This document shows positions 18,590 through 30,300 of a DNA stretch of 64,000 nucleotides, piece by piece (the first letter of the stretch is position 1; every line of letters starts with the position of its first letter). Source of the DNA: Sinonovacula constricta (taxonomy: Eukaryota; Mollusca; Bivalvia; Cardiida; Solecurtidae); the NCBI GenBank assembly GCA_007844125.1, contig CM017558.1, positions 55,972,165-56,036,164 of the forward strand, given 5' to 3'. The notes beneath the pieces were generated by a model. That model ran no database searches, was not told where the DNA came from, and saw only the letters and a program-made list of their open reading frames with translations. Both the position numbers and the translations under genes were made by a program.

Positions 18590-20370
18590 GAAAACTGATC
18601 CGTATATTCACAAAAATATGCCGAAACAGGCAAAGAAATACTTCCCTTCGAGTAAGCCCAAAATAAATTTTGATTAATTTTTATCTCTATCTTTCCTTCG
18701 ATCGTCGTTTACATATATTGTGACGAAAAATATTTTAAAACAACAACAACACAACAGTCTTGTTATCTTATTTTGAAACATAAAATCATTGCAGTATCGT
18801 CGGACTTTATGCTTTACAAAATGTAATTAATATTTCCAGAATTGAGATTTCAGTTTTTTGTTCGAGAATGTTCATAATGTTGATGAAGAGTATTTTTTGA
18901 TGTTACAACTAAAACTCGTTATATGAAAATTAAACAAATCATTTGGAGCCTTCAGTGAATGGTTTAACAAAAGAAAAACAGAACTGACTTGCGGGAAATG
19001 CTTTATTAGATGTTGGACCAGACAAAATACAACTATAAGTAAATATTACAGAACAAACAAAATATTACTAAACATTTCCAAAATATTTTCTTTGAAATTC
19101 AAAATGGACTTTCGGAACATCAACCAAGCAAAGCATTTACTAAATCTTGAACCGAAATATGACAGATTGTACACAGATCGTCACAAACTAGCGTAGTGTT
19201 CTAGTACCCAACACATTCTATGCAAACCATTTATAACTACGGTAAATATGAACAAAAAAGCAACATTTTCCCAGTATACATATGTACTTTGTACTTTGGG
19301 CAACACAAACTGTAAATAAATATATCCTAATAAGTACACTTTCCAGTTAACATATTATAGATGTTGTTTGTTTTTTAAAACATTCTTGCTCCAACGAAAA
19401 CTGCACACAGCGGCGCCCGTGGCGTAGTGATAGAGTCACCGACCAGTAACTCCTCTGACCGCCTAGCCTTCCACTGCGTGGGTTCGAGTCCTGTTCGGGG
19501 CGAAGTACTTAATGTGGGAAGGTCTTTTAGCTGAACCCGGTTGTTCTATCCAGGTGTCTTCCTCAAAATGTTTGGACATCGCTATAGTGTTCATAATTGG
19601 TCACTGCGATGTATTTCAAAAACAAAAACTGCACACTGCTACTCATGTTGCTTCCTGCAGATCTTAATATAAGATTATAAAATTGTTATTATTATAAAAT
19701 TATCATCAACTTAGCATTTTTCTGCCTGGCGTATTGGTAAAAATGGAGTACGGACAAAATACTTCTAGAACTAAGTTCCTTGTTCATTTTAACAAAGCCG
19801 GACCCTTCCGAAAATTTTCCAATGTCTATAACTACCCTCCTGTAAACTGTCCACATTTTGCAATATTGTTTATTTGGTTCGCACAGTTAAGTCTAGTAAA
19901 TAAAATGATATTACTTTTCGATTTTGTTTGTTTATAATAAAATTCTAACTTTGAGATATATTTTAATGAGTTACCAGATTGATTTTTTCTGCTTTTGGTA
20001 AAGTTAAGACTTTGTCCACTGTTAGTGTTTTCATTTTGCTTGGATTAACTTAAAATTGATTTTTTGCTCTTTTCCATCTCTCAGAACCTGTCAGAACCAA
20101 TTTCAAAGCTGGGACCTCCATATATTTTCGTTACTCACAAAAAGTCTTAAAAACAACCAAATTCCTGTTCGCATCTTCTAACTATTTTATCATGATATGA
20201 AAAACTGAAAGAAGTCCTCTGAATATGTACTGTGTACCTTGATTAGGATGCAAGGTGAAAAACATTCGTAACATCTTGGCTAGTGCCGTCAGCATCATTG
20301 CCGAGGAGCGCCGGTAAAGCGTGTTAGTGGGGGTTTTGAAAGCGAATGCCATACACATAGAATATTGTTC
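18590..20370 (+). repeat. Duplicated block, copy 2 (paralogous to 6983-8990)
   Basis: Collinear with copy 1: ATGCCGAAACAGGCAAAG near 18615, ATACTTCCCTTCGAG, CGATCGTCGTTTACATATAT, and TACCTTGATTAGGATGCAAG near 20236. This copy lacks the TTAA element but carries a SINE at 19406-19628. Confidence 0.8.
19406..19628 (+). repeat. tRNA-derived SINE
   Basis: The A-box-like TGGCGTAGTGATAGAG (19419-19434) and B box GGTTCGAGTCC (19481-19491) form the Pol III promoter. The body contains GTACTTAATGTGGGAAGGTC and ends with CACTGCGATGTAT before an A-rich stretch. The body and 3' part are shared with copies at 61614-61822 and, inverted, 33185-33300. Confidence 0.85.
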
Positions 20371-20676
20371 CCGAGCCAGATGGCTTCATGGTCTGGCTAA
20401 CAACAGGAAGCCGAGTGGCCTTAACTACTGCTCTGGCAGCTAGGTATATGACAGTCTGAGAGACTGAGATTCTGTGATTATCTCCACACGGCCTATTAAA
20501 TGTGTGCGATGTTTTAATTTCTCAAGAAATATAGTTGGGGAAAATGTATGTCCGGGCCAACTGGGGGATGGGGGAGGGCCAAGGTCCCCTTCGCCCCCAC
20601 ACCCGGTAAATCAGGGCCTACAAAGTTCTACATTATGACACAATTTCATTTATTTTAATATGTACTTTTATGACAG

Positions 20677-20733
20677 GTGATACTATTACTTTGAAAACTG
20701 ATAAAGGCTTCTTCATCGATCTAAGAGAGCAAA
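20677..20733 (+). CDS. Candidate exon of the unrecognised gene
   Basis: 57 bp between TTATGACAG and GTAGGT, phase 1 to phase 1. It reads (G)DTITLKTDKGFFIDLREQ. The phase agrees with 17202-17357 upstream and 21539-21572 downstream. Confidence 0.4.
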
Positions 20734-21538
20734 GTAGGTTTCATATTTTATACACTTTATATTACATCATGACGTTGTCATATGTGTGTAGTTCCTTTTA
20801 ACAAAATGATGCTTAACTATCTGCGTCACAAGTCATATAATGTTTCTAGGATAAGCTTTTTAAAAGGTTTCTATCAGTACTAATGTATCAATGAGACTTT
20901 ACCAACATCGTTTTTATGAAATTTCAATGTTATGTCATACATTGACAGTTTTAGTAAAAGTTGTAAATAAATAAAGTGATATTATTTTAAGGTTAATATT
21001 AACTTGCGACACAATCAAACATTTTTTATGCTGTAGCCATTTCAATAAAAAGACATGTACAATAACAAAATTTCAACTGCTCCCAACTGAGGTTTATAAT
21101 CAGTTGCAACAAAAATATTATTAAATAAATTTCAACATATTCAAAAATATGTTTGTACCCATCAGTTTCCGATAATGCTATTTTCTTACAATAGTAACCT
21201 TTTGACAGTACTTCCATTTCTTTAATCATAAAATTTTGACCAACCATTTTTATTATCTTTTATATAATATTTATATGCGTAATTTAATGCATAAAACATG
21301 TTTAATGTTATCCATGTTTATAATTTAGGGGAACCTATAACTCATAAACGACTGCTTTTTTCAAGTCTAAGCTACTTTTGTTATATTTCTATATATAACG
21401 AGCACCAAGCAAGAAAGAAGTTAGAAACTTTAATGATATATATTTATTTAGTAGTCAGAATACTTTTGCTTTAGTCATGAGTACTTATATAAATACATTC
21501 AATTCAAAGCGTTTGATTATTCCTTTTCCCGATTTTAG

Positions 21539-21572
21539 AACTGAAAGAAATGTTTAAGTTATCTCCTTTGTG
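21539..21572 (+). CDS. Candidate micro-exon of the unrecognised gene
   Basis: 34 bp between CGATTTTAG and GTAAGT. In phase 1 it reads (K)LKEMFKLSPL and leaves phase 2. An acceptor CCCTTTAG before 22465 would continue an open frame to 22726 (apparent TAA at 22724-22726, with GTAAGT at 22723), but that segment has no recognisable protein character. Confidence 0.35.
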
Positions 21573-21928
21573 GTAAGTTAATTTCAGTTACTTTATATAA
21601 GAAAGATAATGAACATTTATTTTAATGTGCTTTTTTTTAAAGCGCTCAAGTTCATTAATAAATTAATATCTCAAGCAATAAGATTCCATTTCGTGCGCAT
21701 GCTTCAGTCTAAGTTTAAGAAGTGGTAAAACATTTTTTTGCAGTTACTATATCCCAAATACCTACACACAAGGAATGTAAGAATGCAGTTTTTAATAGTC
21801 CCTCAAGTTTGTGCATCTTTGACTTGAAAATGGTCAAATAATCCATATAATTGAAACACGATCATAATTCCTTGAAATAAAAATTCTCATTTTCCTTTAA
21901 TGAACAAGATTGTTGATTTTAGCGGCTG

Positions 21929-22308
21929 CAGACAAACAAGGTGACACTGTCTAACCGTACACTGTAACACTGTCTAACCGTACACTACAGACAAACAAGG
22001 TGACACTGTCTAACCGTACACTGTAACACTGTCTAACCGTACACTGTAACACTGTCTAACCGTACACTGTAACACTGTCTAACCGTACACTACAGACAAA
22101 CAAGGTGACACTGTCTAACCGTACACTACAAACAAACAAGGTGACACTGTCTAACCGTACACTACAGACAAACAAGGTGACACTGTCTAACCGTACACTA
22201 CAGACAAACAAGGTAACACTGTCTAACCGTACACTACAGACAAACAAGGTAACACTGTCTAACCGTACACTACAGACAAACAAGGTGACACTGTCTAACC
22301 GTACACTT
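21929..22308 (+). repeat. Composite satellite with 36-bp and 23-bp units
   Basis: The 23-bp core ACACTGTCTAACCGTACACT(GTA) alternates with a 36-bp form carrying an extra 13 bp, CAGACAAACAAGG. For example, units start 36 bp apart at 22081 and 22117 and 23 bp apart at 22035 and 22058. The repeat is open on both strands only because 36 is a multiple of 3. Confidence 0.95.
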
Positions 22309-24150
22309 AGTCTATCTAAAATAACTAGGAAATAATATTTTAATAACAACAACGATGCGTCAAAACAGTCACAATATTTGTGTTTGTGTAGTTCCGGCAT
22401 AATACAATATTACTCAAATTGTATTAGACAAAACGAATCGCATTTTCTTTCAACTACCCTTTAGGAATGATTGTATGCAGACATATCTGCGGATTCTGTT
22501 CAATGTGTACTTTTTGCCACGCTTCAATAATAAAAAATATTTTGCGATATGCCACAACATCAACGTTGTTTCACACTTAACTGCTAAGTCAATCGCATTT
22601 TCACTATACCATCTTATGTGCCAATATTCAGGGATCTTATTATGTAAATTCATATACGTTCATTGTATTTGTGTAATTACTTCTTCGTTATTTTTTATGA
22701 ACGCAATTTTACATATACCAGTGTAAGTTTTAATTATTTATGTAATACACACTTTCTTAGAAAACTGTTTAATGGCAATCAATAATTCAACTTTAAATAC
22801 AATCTTGACTAAAGAATATGTATTTATCTATTGTTCAAGAAAAAATGCATGGTTTATAATGACGCCATGTCAAATTATACATAAATTATGTAATGTAAGA
22901 AATTATTACTTAAACTTATTCAAGCCATGTGGTAGAAATATATTGAGACAATATTCAAGAGGCTCCTAAATCCCTATAGATAATCCTATTTGAAAGATAA
23001 TGCTATTTGCTAGATAATCCTATTTGACAAATAACCTTATTCAATTAAAAGATAACATTAAAATGCACGCATATATATCAATACAGTTTCTTAAAATTCG
23101 CCTCTTTCAAAACATGTTTTTACAATTATGTTGAAACAGACATGGCTTTAAAATCATGAAAGTTCGATATCTTAATGGTTGTTTTCATAAAAAAAGGTAA
23201 TTACTTCAGAATAAAGCATCAATCATATTACATAGTCGAGGATTTCTAATAAACACATATGTCCCTTCACACTAGCAATAACGTCTATTAGTCGAACAAA
23301 CTTTTATTTTGCTTAAAACGCCATCTTAAAATATAAAAAATGTTCCTCGGAATCTTAAAAGAAGTATACTGAAAATGACGATGCTAATTTATTGACACTA
23401 GGCACTATCTATTAGATGTGTTGCTGTTTAAGCATATCAAAGTCACTTATCATTTCTATTCCAGGAATGGAATAACGTATCCGTAATTATTAACCACACA
23501 TTTCCGAATCGTTTACATTTGTCTATTTTTCAAGCAATACGGCAATATGGCAAGAAAATTACAACTAACATGCCAGCACTCAAAATCCCCCTCTCTTAAG
23601 GTCATGTCTTCGGCGTGTGTGTTAGAAGCAGCTTGCTCAGTGGATGCGAAACCTGTTCAATTGTCAGTATAAGACAAGAGATCATTGATGCACAACATCA
23701 AAGGTGGTCGTCGAGGTTCTGTTCAATAATGGAATATTTTTGCTTATCAGCAAACAATCCAAGAAACAGCAAAATCTTGTTGTTATTAACAGATTTACAA
23801 TGCCATCCGACTTTTATGTCTTACTGAATTATATGCAGTAACGAATTGTCAATGGACACATGGGAAAAGGCCTGAATACAAACGGCAGAAAAAAAGAATA
23901 GCATTGGACTTGTACATAGTATCCCGTCGTTACAAATGCAATTTAAATTAGACAAATCATATATACAATGAAATATTAACAAGATCACGTGACAGATTAT
24001 GTTGGAGCACCATTGTAAAATACAATTTAATTAAATTGTGATAATCGCCCATGTTGAATAACAACCGAAATGTTATGCATTAAGTGCGCTCTTCATTTTT
24101 AGAACAGCATGGCAACATCTTAAAACTTTAGGTTGGAAGGCCTAAAAAGC
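22309..24150. other. AT-rich interval without genes
   Basis: Several 60-80-codon open frames exist but have no motif, no cysteine pattern and no splice context that convinces. Short GATAAT.CTATTTG repeats occur at 22975-23050. Confidence 0.5.
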
Positions 24151-24151
24151 C

Positions 24152-24997
24152 ACCAGAAAGAGAACGATTGACAAAAAGTATTTCTGATATTTTATTTTAA
24201 AGCAGATTATCCTGCTTTGTTACCGTATTTGTTACTATTAAAATAATCTAATGCAATTTAGTGCAAACAAAGCTGAAACATTGTTGAGTTAAGAAAGTGA
24301 AAAATAATTGCACTCCTATGCTTAAAATTAGACTAATCCATTTAGACCCGAACTGTTCATTTGTATTGAAAATGTGCAGGTACACTAGGCAAACATTACG
24401 GTGTATGTTTTCAGGGGAGGAAAGCTGTTTTCGAGACATATAACTTTTTTCGCAGAGGGGTTGTTACTTAGATAGTGCATTGGTATTTCCCACAATATAT
24501 AGTTTTGGGGTTCCGAAAGAAACGGTTTGCTATTAAATTGCTTCCAAAGTTGTGACATTTACTATAGAATAAAGAACAAATTCATTTAGTGTCGTTTAAC
24601 CTCAAAGGGGTGAAAAGCCTAATTGTCCTAGATCGCTTGACATAAAGTCCTTCTGATATTTTAAAGCAGATTAATTCACTCTTTGACTGTATTTGCTACT
24701 ATTAAGACAATTCCATGCAATTTTGTGCAAAATAAAGCTGAAACTTGTCGCGTTATGAAAATGCAAACTAGCTGCACTCCTATGCTCAATAATAGACTGA
24801 TCCATTTAGACCGGAATAGATCATTTCACTGAAAATGTGTTGTTACGCTATGTATATAATTACGGGGTATGTTTTCAGGGTAGAATAGCCGTCTTCGCGA
24901 CACATAAGTCTCCTGCGCAGAGGCCCTGTTAATTAAATAAAGCATTGGTCTTTCTACAATATATAGTTTTGGGGTTCCCAAAGAAACGTTTCGGTCA
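24152..24997 (+). repeat. Tandem duplication, ~464-bp unit, two copies
   Basis: Copy 1 (about 24152-24525) and copy 2 (about 24620-24990) share GCACTCCTATGCT (24311 and 24774), CTGATATTTT, GCTGAAAC and ATATATAGTTTTGGGGTTCC (about 24495 and 24959). The period is about 463-464 bp, with moderate divergence. Confidence 0.85.
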
Positions 24998-24999
24998 TA

Positions 25000-27116
25000 T
25001 TGTCAACAATGGCAATATTGTGATAAAAAATCTGATGTCTGAGATGTGTTATATATAAAACCTCTGGTCAGTTCCTGGTTCATTACCATGAGGCCAACCC
25101 AAGTAGACTTTCCGGGCCAGAATAGAGGACCAGGCTCTGCTGCACATCTGCGAAAATGATGCTCATGATATCTATAATGACGTGAGGCATAATAAGAATA
25201 CATCCAACCTAGATGACTTGAGAGCCCCCGCTTAACGACAGAATACAGAGTATTGAAATAAATTGTAAATTTACAAAACAAAAACACTTTGAGATGAGAA
25301 TCTCATAATTAGGAAAAAGCTAACAGATGCTGCAATAAAAGTGAAACCATCTGAAACAGAGTAACCATCTTCATAATAATCAGACCTGTAGGAAATGTCA
25401 AAAAAGATAATCAACAAAACTAATATTCTAACACTATCAATCTTTTACGTCTATAATAAAGAAGCATTCTGCGTGAGAAAATAAATGATATATCACGGCA
25501 TTAATTGGAACTATTTTACTGCAGTAGAATAGCTGTTTCGTTCACATTCGCTAAAACTTTACTCTATCTTGAAAATTAACGGTTTTGTTTTACTTTTAAC
25601 ATACGTATTAAAATTATGATAAAAATAAATTAATTAAATATGCAATTTTGTCGGTTGTTGATATTTAAAAAAAAGATAAGCATGAAGTAAGCGGTGTGAA
25701 TTAGAACAGTCAAGGGAAACAACCTAACAACATTTCGTAAATTGTAGTTCGCATTGTAGTTCGCATTTGTGTCCTTTATAAGTAAACATTTTGTGCCAAA
25801 CGTGTTAGAATGTTAATAGCGTGATCTAATGATATATTGGGCGTAAGATCTCGCAAACTTAAAACTATTTCCTAAATATAGCATTTAAGGATTGTGCAGC
25901 GTTTATCAGTAACGCGATTATTTCAAATAATAAACTAGGCCGAGAATTTATCTGCAATTGTCATGTAATATAATAAAGGCAGAAAATAACCCAAAGTAAT
26001 AACAAACTTTGCCATCACAAGTTAAATACAAATGAGACAACTTAAGTTGCCTTACCTATATACTATTTGGCCAGAGATCTCAAGATAAACAATTGCAAAG
26101 GCGAGTCAATGCCGATCACAACGACCAATTCGGTCAGAGTAAAATTTAGAAGTCTTTGACAAAAATGAGAAAGGTTTAGTCAAGAAGTTTATACGTTTAT
26201 GTTTTTAATAATATGCATTGAAGTAACAACAGCTCAAAAGAGCTCTAAGACACTGCTGACCTTTAACTCAGCAGCGTTTGTTCCAGGGTAGCCAACTGTT
26301 AAGTTTCTTCATTCTTTGGTCTGCCGAAAAGCCCAATTTAAGAAACGTGTTGTGTAGTGTGTGTGTAAACAATGTGTAAAACTGTTGACAAACAAAGACG
26401 TATGAAGCTATCTGATGAATGGGATAAACTTGTATATTTTTACCGGTATTGTAAATTTCCGTATTGTCATAATTACTTAACTAAGGCTCTTTTAATGACG
26501 CATTTTTTCAGTTTTGTTCTATAATAAATTGACTCAGTATATTCATATGATGAAGGATTCGGGGTAATGTTACGAAGGATCATTGACCACATTATAAATG
26601 TACTTCCTTTGTCAAAGGTGATACAATACATTTTCCTTTTTCTTCTACGATCTACGCTCTCCATTCCAGTTACTGTCCGCAGTCCACAATTCATTCCTTT
26701 ATATATATTTCTATATAATGCATTTCTTTACTTGTGACATAATTATCTGACGTTTCACTTATAATATTTGCTAGAAAGCATCGGAAGCTGCTTTTAAAAG
26801 TTTTCAAGCAATATTGAATAAAAAACAAATTGACATCTCAAAAATTTAGCAAAACATAATACAAACCATAGTACGTTTCAATAGAAACAAAACCGTCTGA
26901 TATGTGCGCAAATTGTCATATAATCTTGAATGCAGCCATTACTGTACTATCAATATTTAAACAGACGTTTTTATGCAACTGTACTATGTCGATCGAGACC
27001 GGTTTCGAAATGTCACTTGCCGGTAAATATGATTTTACTCAGTAGTAAAATTATGATGGTACTGTTGTAATATATTCCTTTTTCCTGCTTCAGCGCATAG
27101 ACACCACATCTGCAAT
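25000..27116. other. Region downstream of gene B
   Basis: AT-rich and non-coding as far as can be seen. The part next to 27117 should contain the gene B 3' UTR on the minus strand. No clear polyadenylation signal was pinned down. Confidence 0.5.
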
Positions 27117-27306
27117 CTAACCTATAACGGTACCATACTGATGTTCGTCCTGATAGTCTGAGACATGTTCTAGTTCTACGTACATTAATTGGTTTTGATA
27201 AACTGGAGCATGTCTGTGTTCCTCGCACACTGGTTGGTCTTGACAATCAAGATTTACTGTAGGTTTCTCTGTGGTCAATCGGCGTTTTTGCAACGCATGT
27301 CGGACA
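27117..27306 (-). CDS. Gene B exon: cytoplasmic tail with paired tyrosines
   Basis: Acceptor AAATTTCAG; one base completes the glycine codon split with the TM exon, then 62 codons to TAG at 27117-27119. It starts [15 protein letters not shown] (basic juxtamembrane). Tyrosine motifs are Y474-QN (a Y-x-N SH2-adaptor type), LMYVEL at 478-483 (matches the ITIM form I/V/L-x-Y-x-x-L/V), and QYGTV at 494-498. YVEL and YGTV are separated by 11 residues, close to an ITAM layout. There is no start codon near its beginning, so it is only found by following the splice. Confidence 0.85.
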
Positions 27307-30300
27307 CTGAAATTTACATTTGTTTCCGCTCATTATAAGATACAACACACCAAATACAAATTCTGATTAAGAATATTATTAATTAGGATAAAGATGTCCT
27401 TTTTAAATCTAAAATATGGTCACAAAACTCTTTTTGATTGGTTACAATTATGTTAACTTGCACAATGTGCAAACATCGTAAAGGTGTAAAAATGAAGTTG
27501 TATTAACTGTTTTAGTTACCAAGAGCTCAAACAGGTCTGATAAGTTATCAATTACCCAAGAACAATCCCTACGATCAAGGCCATCAAGACCAGTCCTGCG
27601 CCACCACCAATGAGGACACTTTCCAGATCTACACGGGCTTTAGGAACGGCACAATCATCTCCTATGTGGCTTGTCTCGCAGCCTCTCGGGCAGTATCCGG
27701 ACACTACGTCACATGCGTCTCCATGTAAACAATGACCACAGGGCACGCAGTCAACCGAGTACGTATTGGATTCGCATATCTTCTCTGTTAAACAGACGAT
27801 TTTTTAATATTATGTATGATTGTTATTGTTTATTATTATTGTAGGGATGTTGTCTATGCGTAGTTTCGCACAGGTTTGAAATGTATTTAAAACCTTAAGT
27901 TCACGGTTGCATATATAATACTTCAGATATATAACTTAACAAAAAAAACCAAAACAACAACAACAAAACAACAACAACACAAAAACAACAAAAGGCAACA
28001 AAAACAAACAAAAAAAAAAACAAACAAAAAAAAAACATACTTATAGCGAAAACATTATAACGTTCAGTTTTAATGAAAGTTTCTTTACTGCAAAATGTTA
28101 CTAAGCAAATAATTAAGAAGGAGGATCATTAAACGTAACATGTGCAAAACGTCTCTAAGAAACAATTGAGTAGTTATCAAATTGGCTATGCAAAGTAACT
28201 AAGGTCAATAACTCTGTGCAATCTCAATTGTTACAACTTACACCAATTAACTTCGATATTGAATAATGAAAAGAACATCGGCAAAATAACCTGCTAACCG
28301 GTGGACAAATGGACGGACGGCGCACGTATCATAAATAAGAGTATACGATGAAATCGTTATAGCATTGTAACATATACTAAAATTGGAAAATATTATAACA
28401 GCCTTTACGTAAACTAAAGTATATATTTAAGAAGGAAATATGCACAAATTCCCCAGAACAGGGGTAATATTTTGATACATGTATTAGATATAGGCAAACT
28501 GTCGGATACCACCTTTAAGGGTCCAAACACTCTGAATATTTAAGGTCGATATGGGCAATTGGCACATCGGCGTAAATCTGATTTGGTGTATATTCAAAGT
28601 AAAAAATGCAAGGAAACATTGAAATTCAAAAATCGGAACGAAATCAATAAAACGTATTAAGTGTGTTTAACAAAGACATCATTTAAACGAAACATGTTTT
28701 AATAGTTTCCATAGTGTATGATAATAATAATGATAAGAATAATAAAAACGTGAAACTTTCGATGGAAAGTAAAACATTTCCGAATCAAATCTCTGTCGAC
28801 ATACATTCTTATTCACATGTTTTTGTAAAGGACAGGTTTTACGCTGCTTCGTTTAGGATATGATGTTACGCACATAAGATAATTAAAATACAAGGAATAT
28901 AAACAATTATAGTCCTTTTATTAACCTTCATTGAAACAAACATGTTCAGGAAGTGTTCTGCATCGACCAACATGACAGGGGTTTCTTGATTCAAAGATTT
29001 CAATTTATATATAGGTTATTTGTATGTAAACGAAGTTGATCAAAACAACATTTATCTTTTTATTTTATTATTGAGTTGAATAATATAATAACCTGAAAAC
29101 AAATAATAATGTTGATGTTTAAAGCTAAAGTCTTTAATGCAGTTAGTATATGTAGTACAAATTAAAAACCATCACTCAATAATAGAAGACATTTTGACAA
29201 AAATATGAAAAATGCATGTTTTTGTCTCTAGTAATTCACAAAACATGAAAACGTAGGTAAAAATGAAACGATGACATCTGTATTTCAATTGTTGTCTGAT
29301 GTTATTATTGTTTGCTTAAATAGTCTTATTTACGTGTGACACTTAGATCGACATGACAGTCTTCCTTCCTGTCATGTGTTATGTTTTGGTCATTATTAAA
29401 TTTGCTGTATTTTCTTCTTTCCATTTACTACTTTTACATAGTATATTAAGCATTTGACTAACATATTTTTGCGTGCAGATGAAAGTTTCAAGCAATAATT
29501 GTATTAGTAATTTTATACTAAAGGTTTAAATAATTCTAAACTAAGTAATATAAATTTATTGATTTGCAATAGGGTCAAGAGCTTAAAATTAATATTGTTA
29601 AGTGAATTAATTATTCCTCCGATTTTCTTAATGAATGAGGTACATAATTTTCTTGACTTTACCTTTTAGTTTAAGACTGAGGGAATTGCTAAACGTTTTG
29701 TAATGTTTATTAATTCCTATCATTCTCAAGTTCATTTTACTATTGACATTTGAAATTGTATAATTCTCCTTTTAGACATTTAGTGCCCTTTTTACTGTGC
29801 AGCATATTATACAAAATAGTTGAAACTTATGTACTAACACTTTTCAGTGCTTTTTTAGTATTTCTTACAGCAGAAAGACTTGTCATATGTATATTTTTCT
29901 AATACAGAATGACGGATTTTCCCTTGTATATGTTCCTTCTATGTGTAAGCAAGTTCTTAAATGGTTAAATCTGCAATTCTTTGCTATCCAATGTGGTGCA
30001 TTCTCTTTCACCAACTTCATAATATAATGATATGTCCAACACTTCAAAACATTTGTGGACAACTCCTTTGCATGTTTTCGGAATTATTCCTCAAAACCAT
30101 TTACTCAACAAGCCTTAGAACAATACTGTTATTGTTCTAAAACTTTGCCTCATGCATACAGCATGTCACAGTTAGCCACAATTTCTGCTGTATAGTACTG
30201 TGGTCTGCTATAAGAATAAGGGAATTCATTAAATCAGGAAACAATTCTTAGCTGAATGTCAATTTTAATGTTAAGATTAATGTAAAGATAATGTTTTTCT

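Noticed and set aside
21929..22308. CRISPR-like array with 36-bp repeats
   Set aside because: The units are contiguous with no unique spacers, and the context is a eukaryotic intergenic region; it is a satellite.
22056..22400. Repetitive 114-residue protein on the minus strand
   Set aside because: The frame is produced by the 36-bp satellite and has no gene context.
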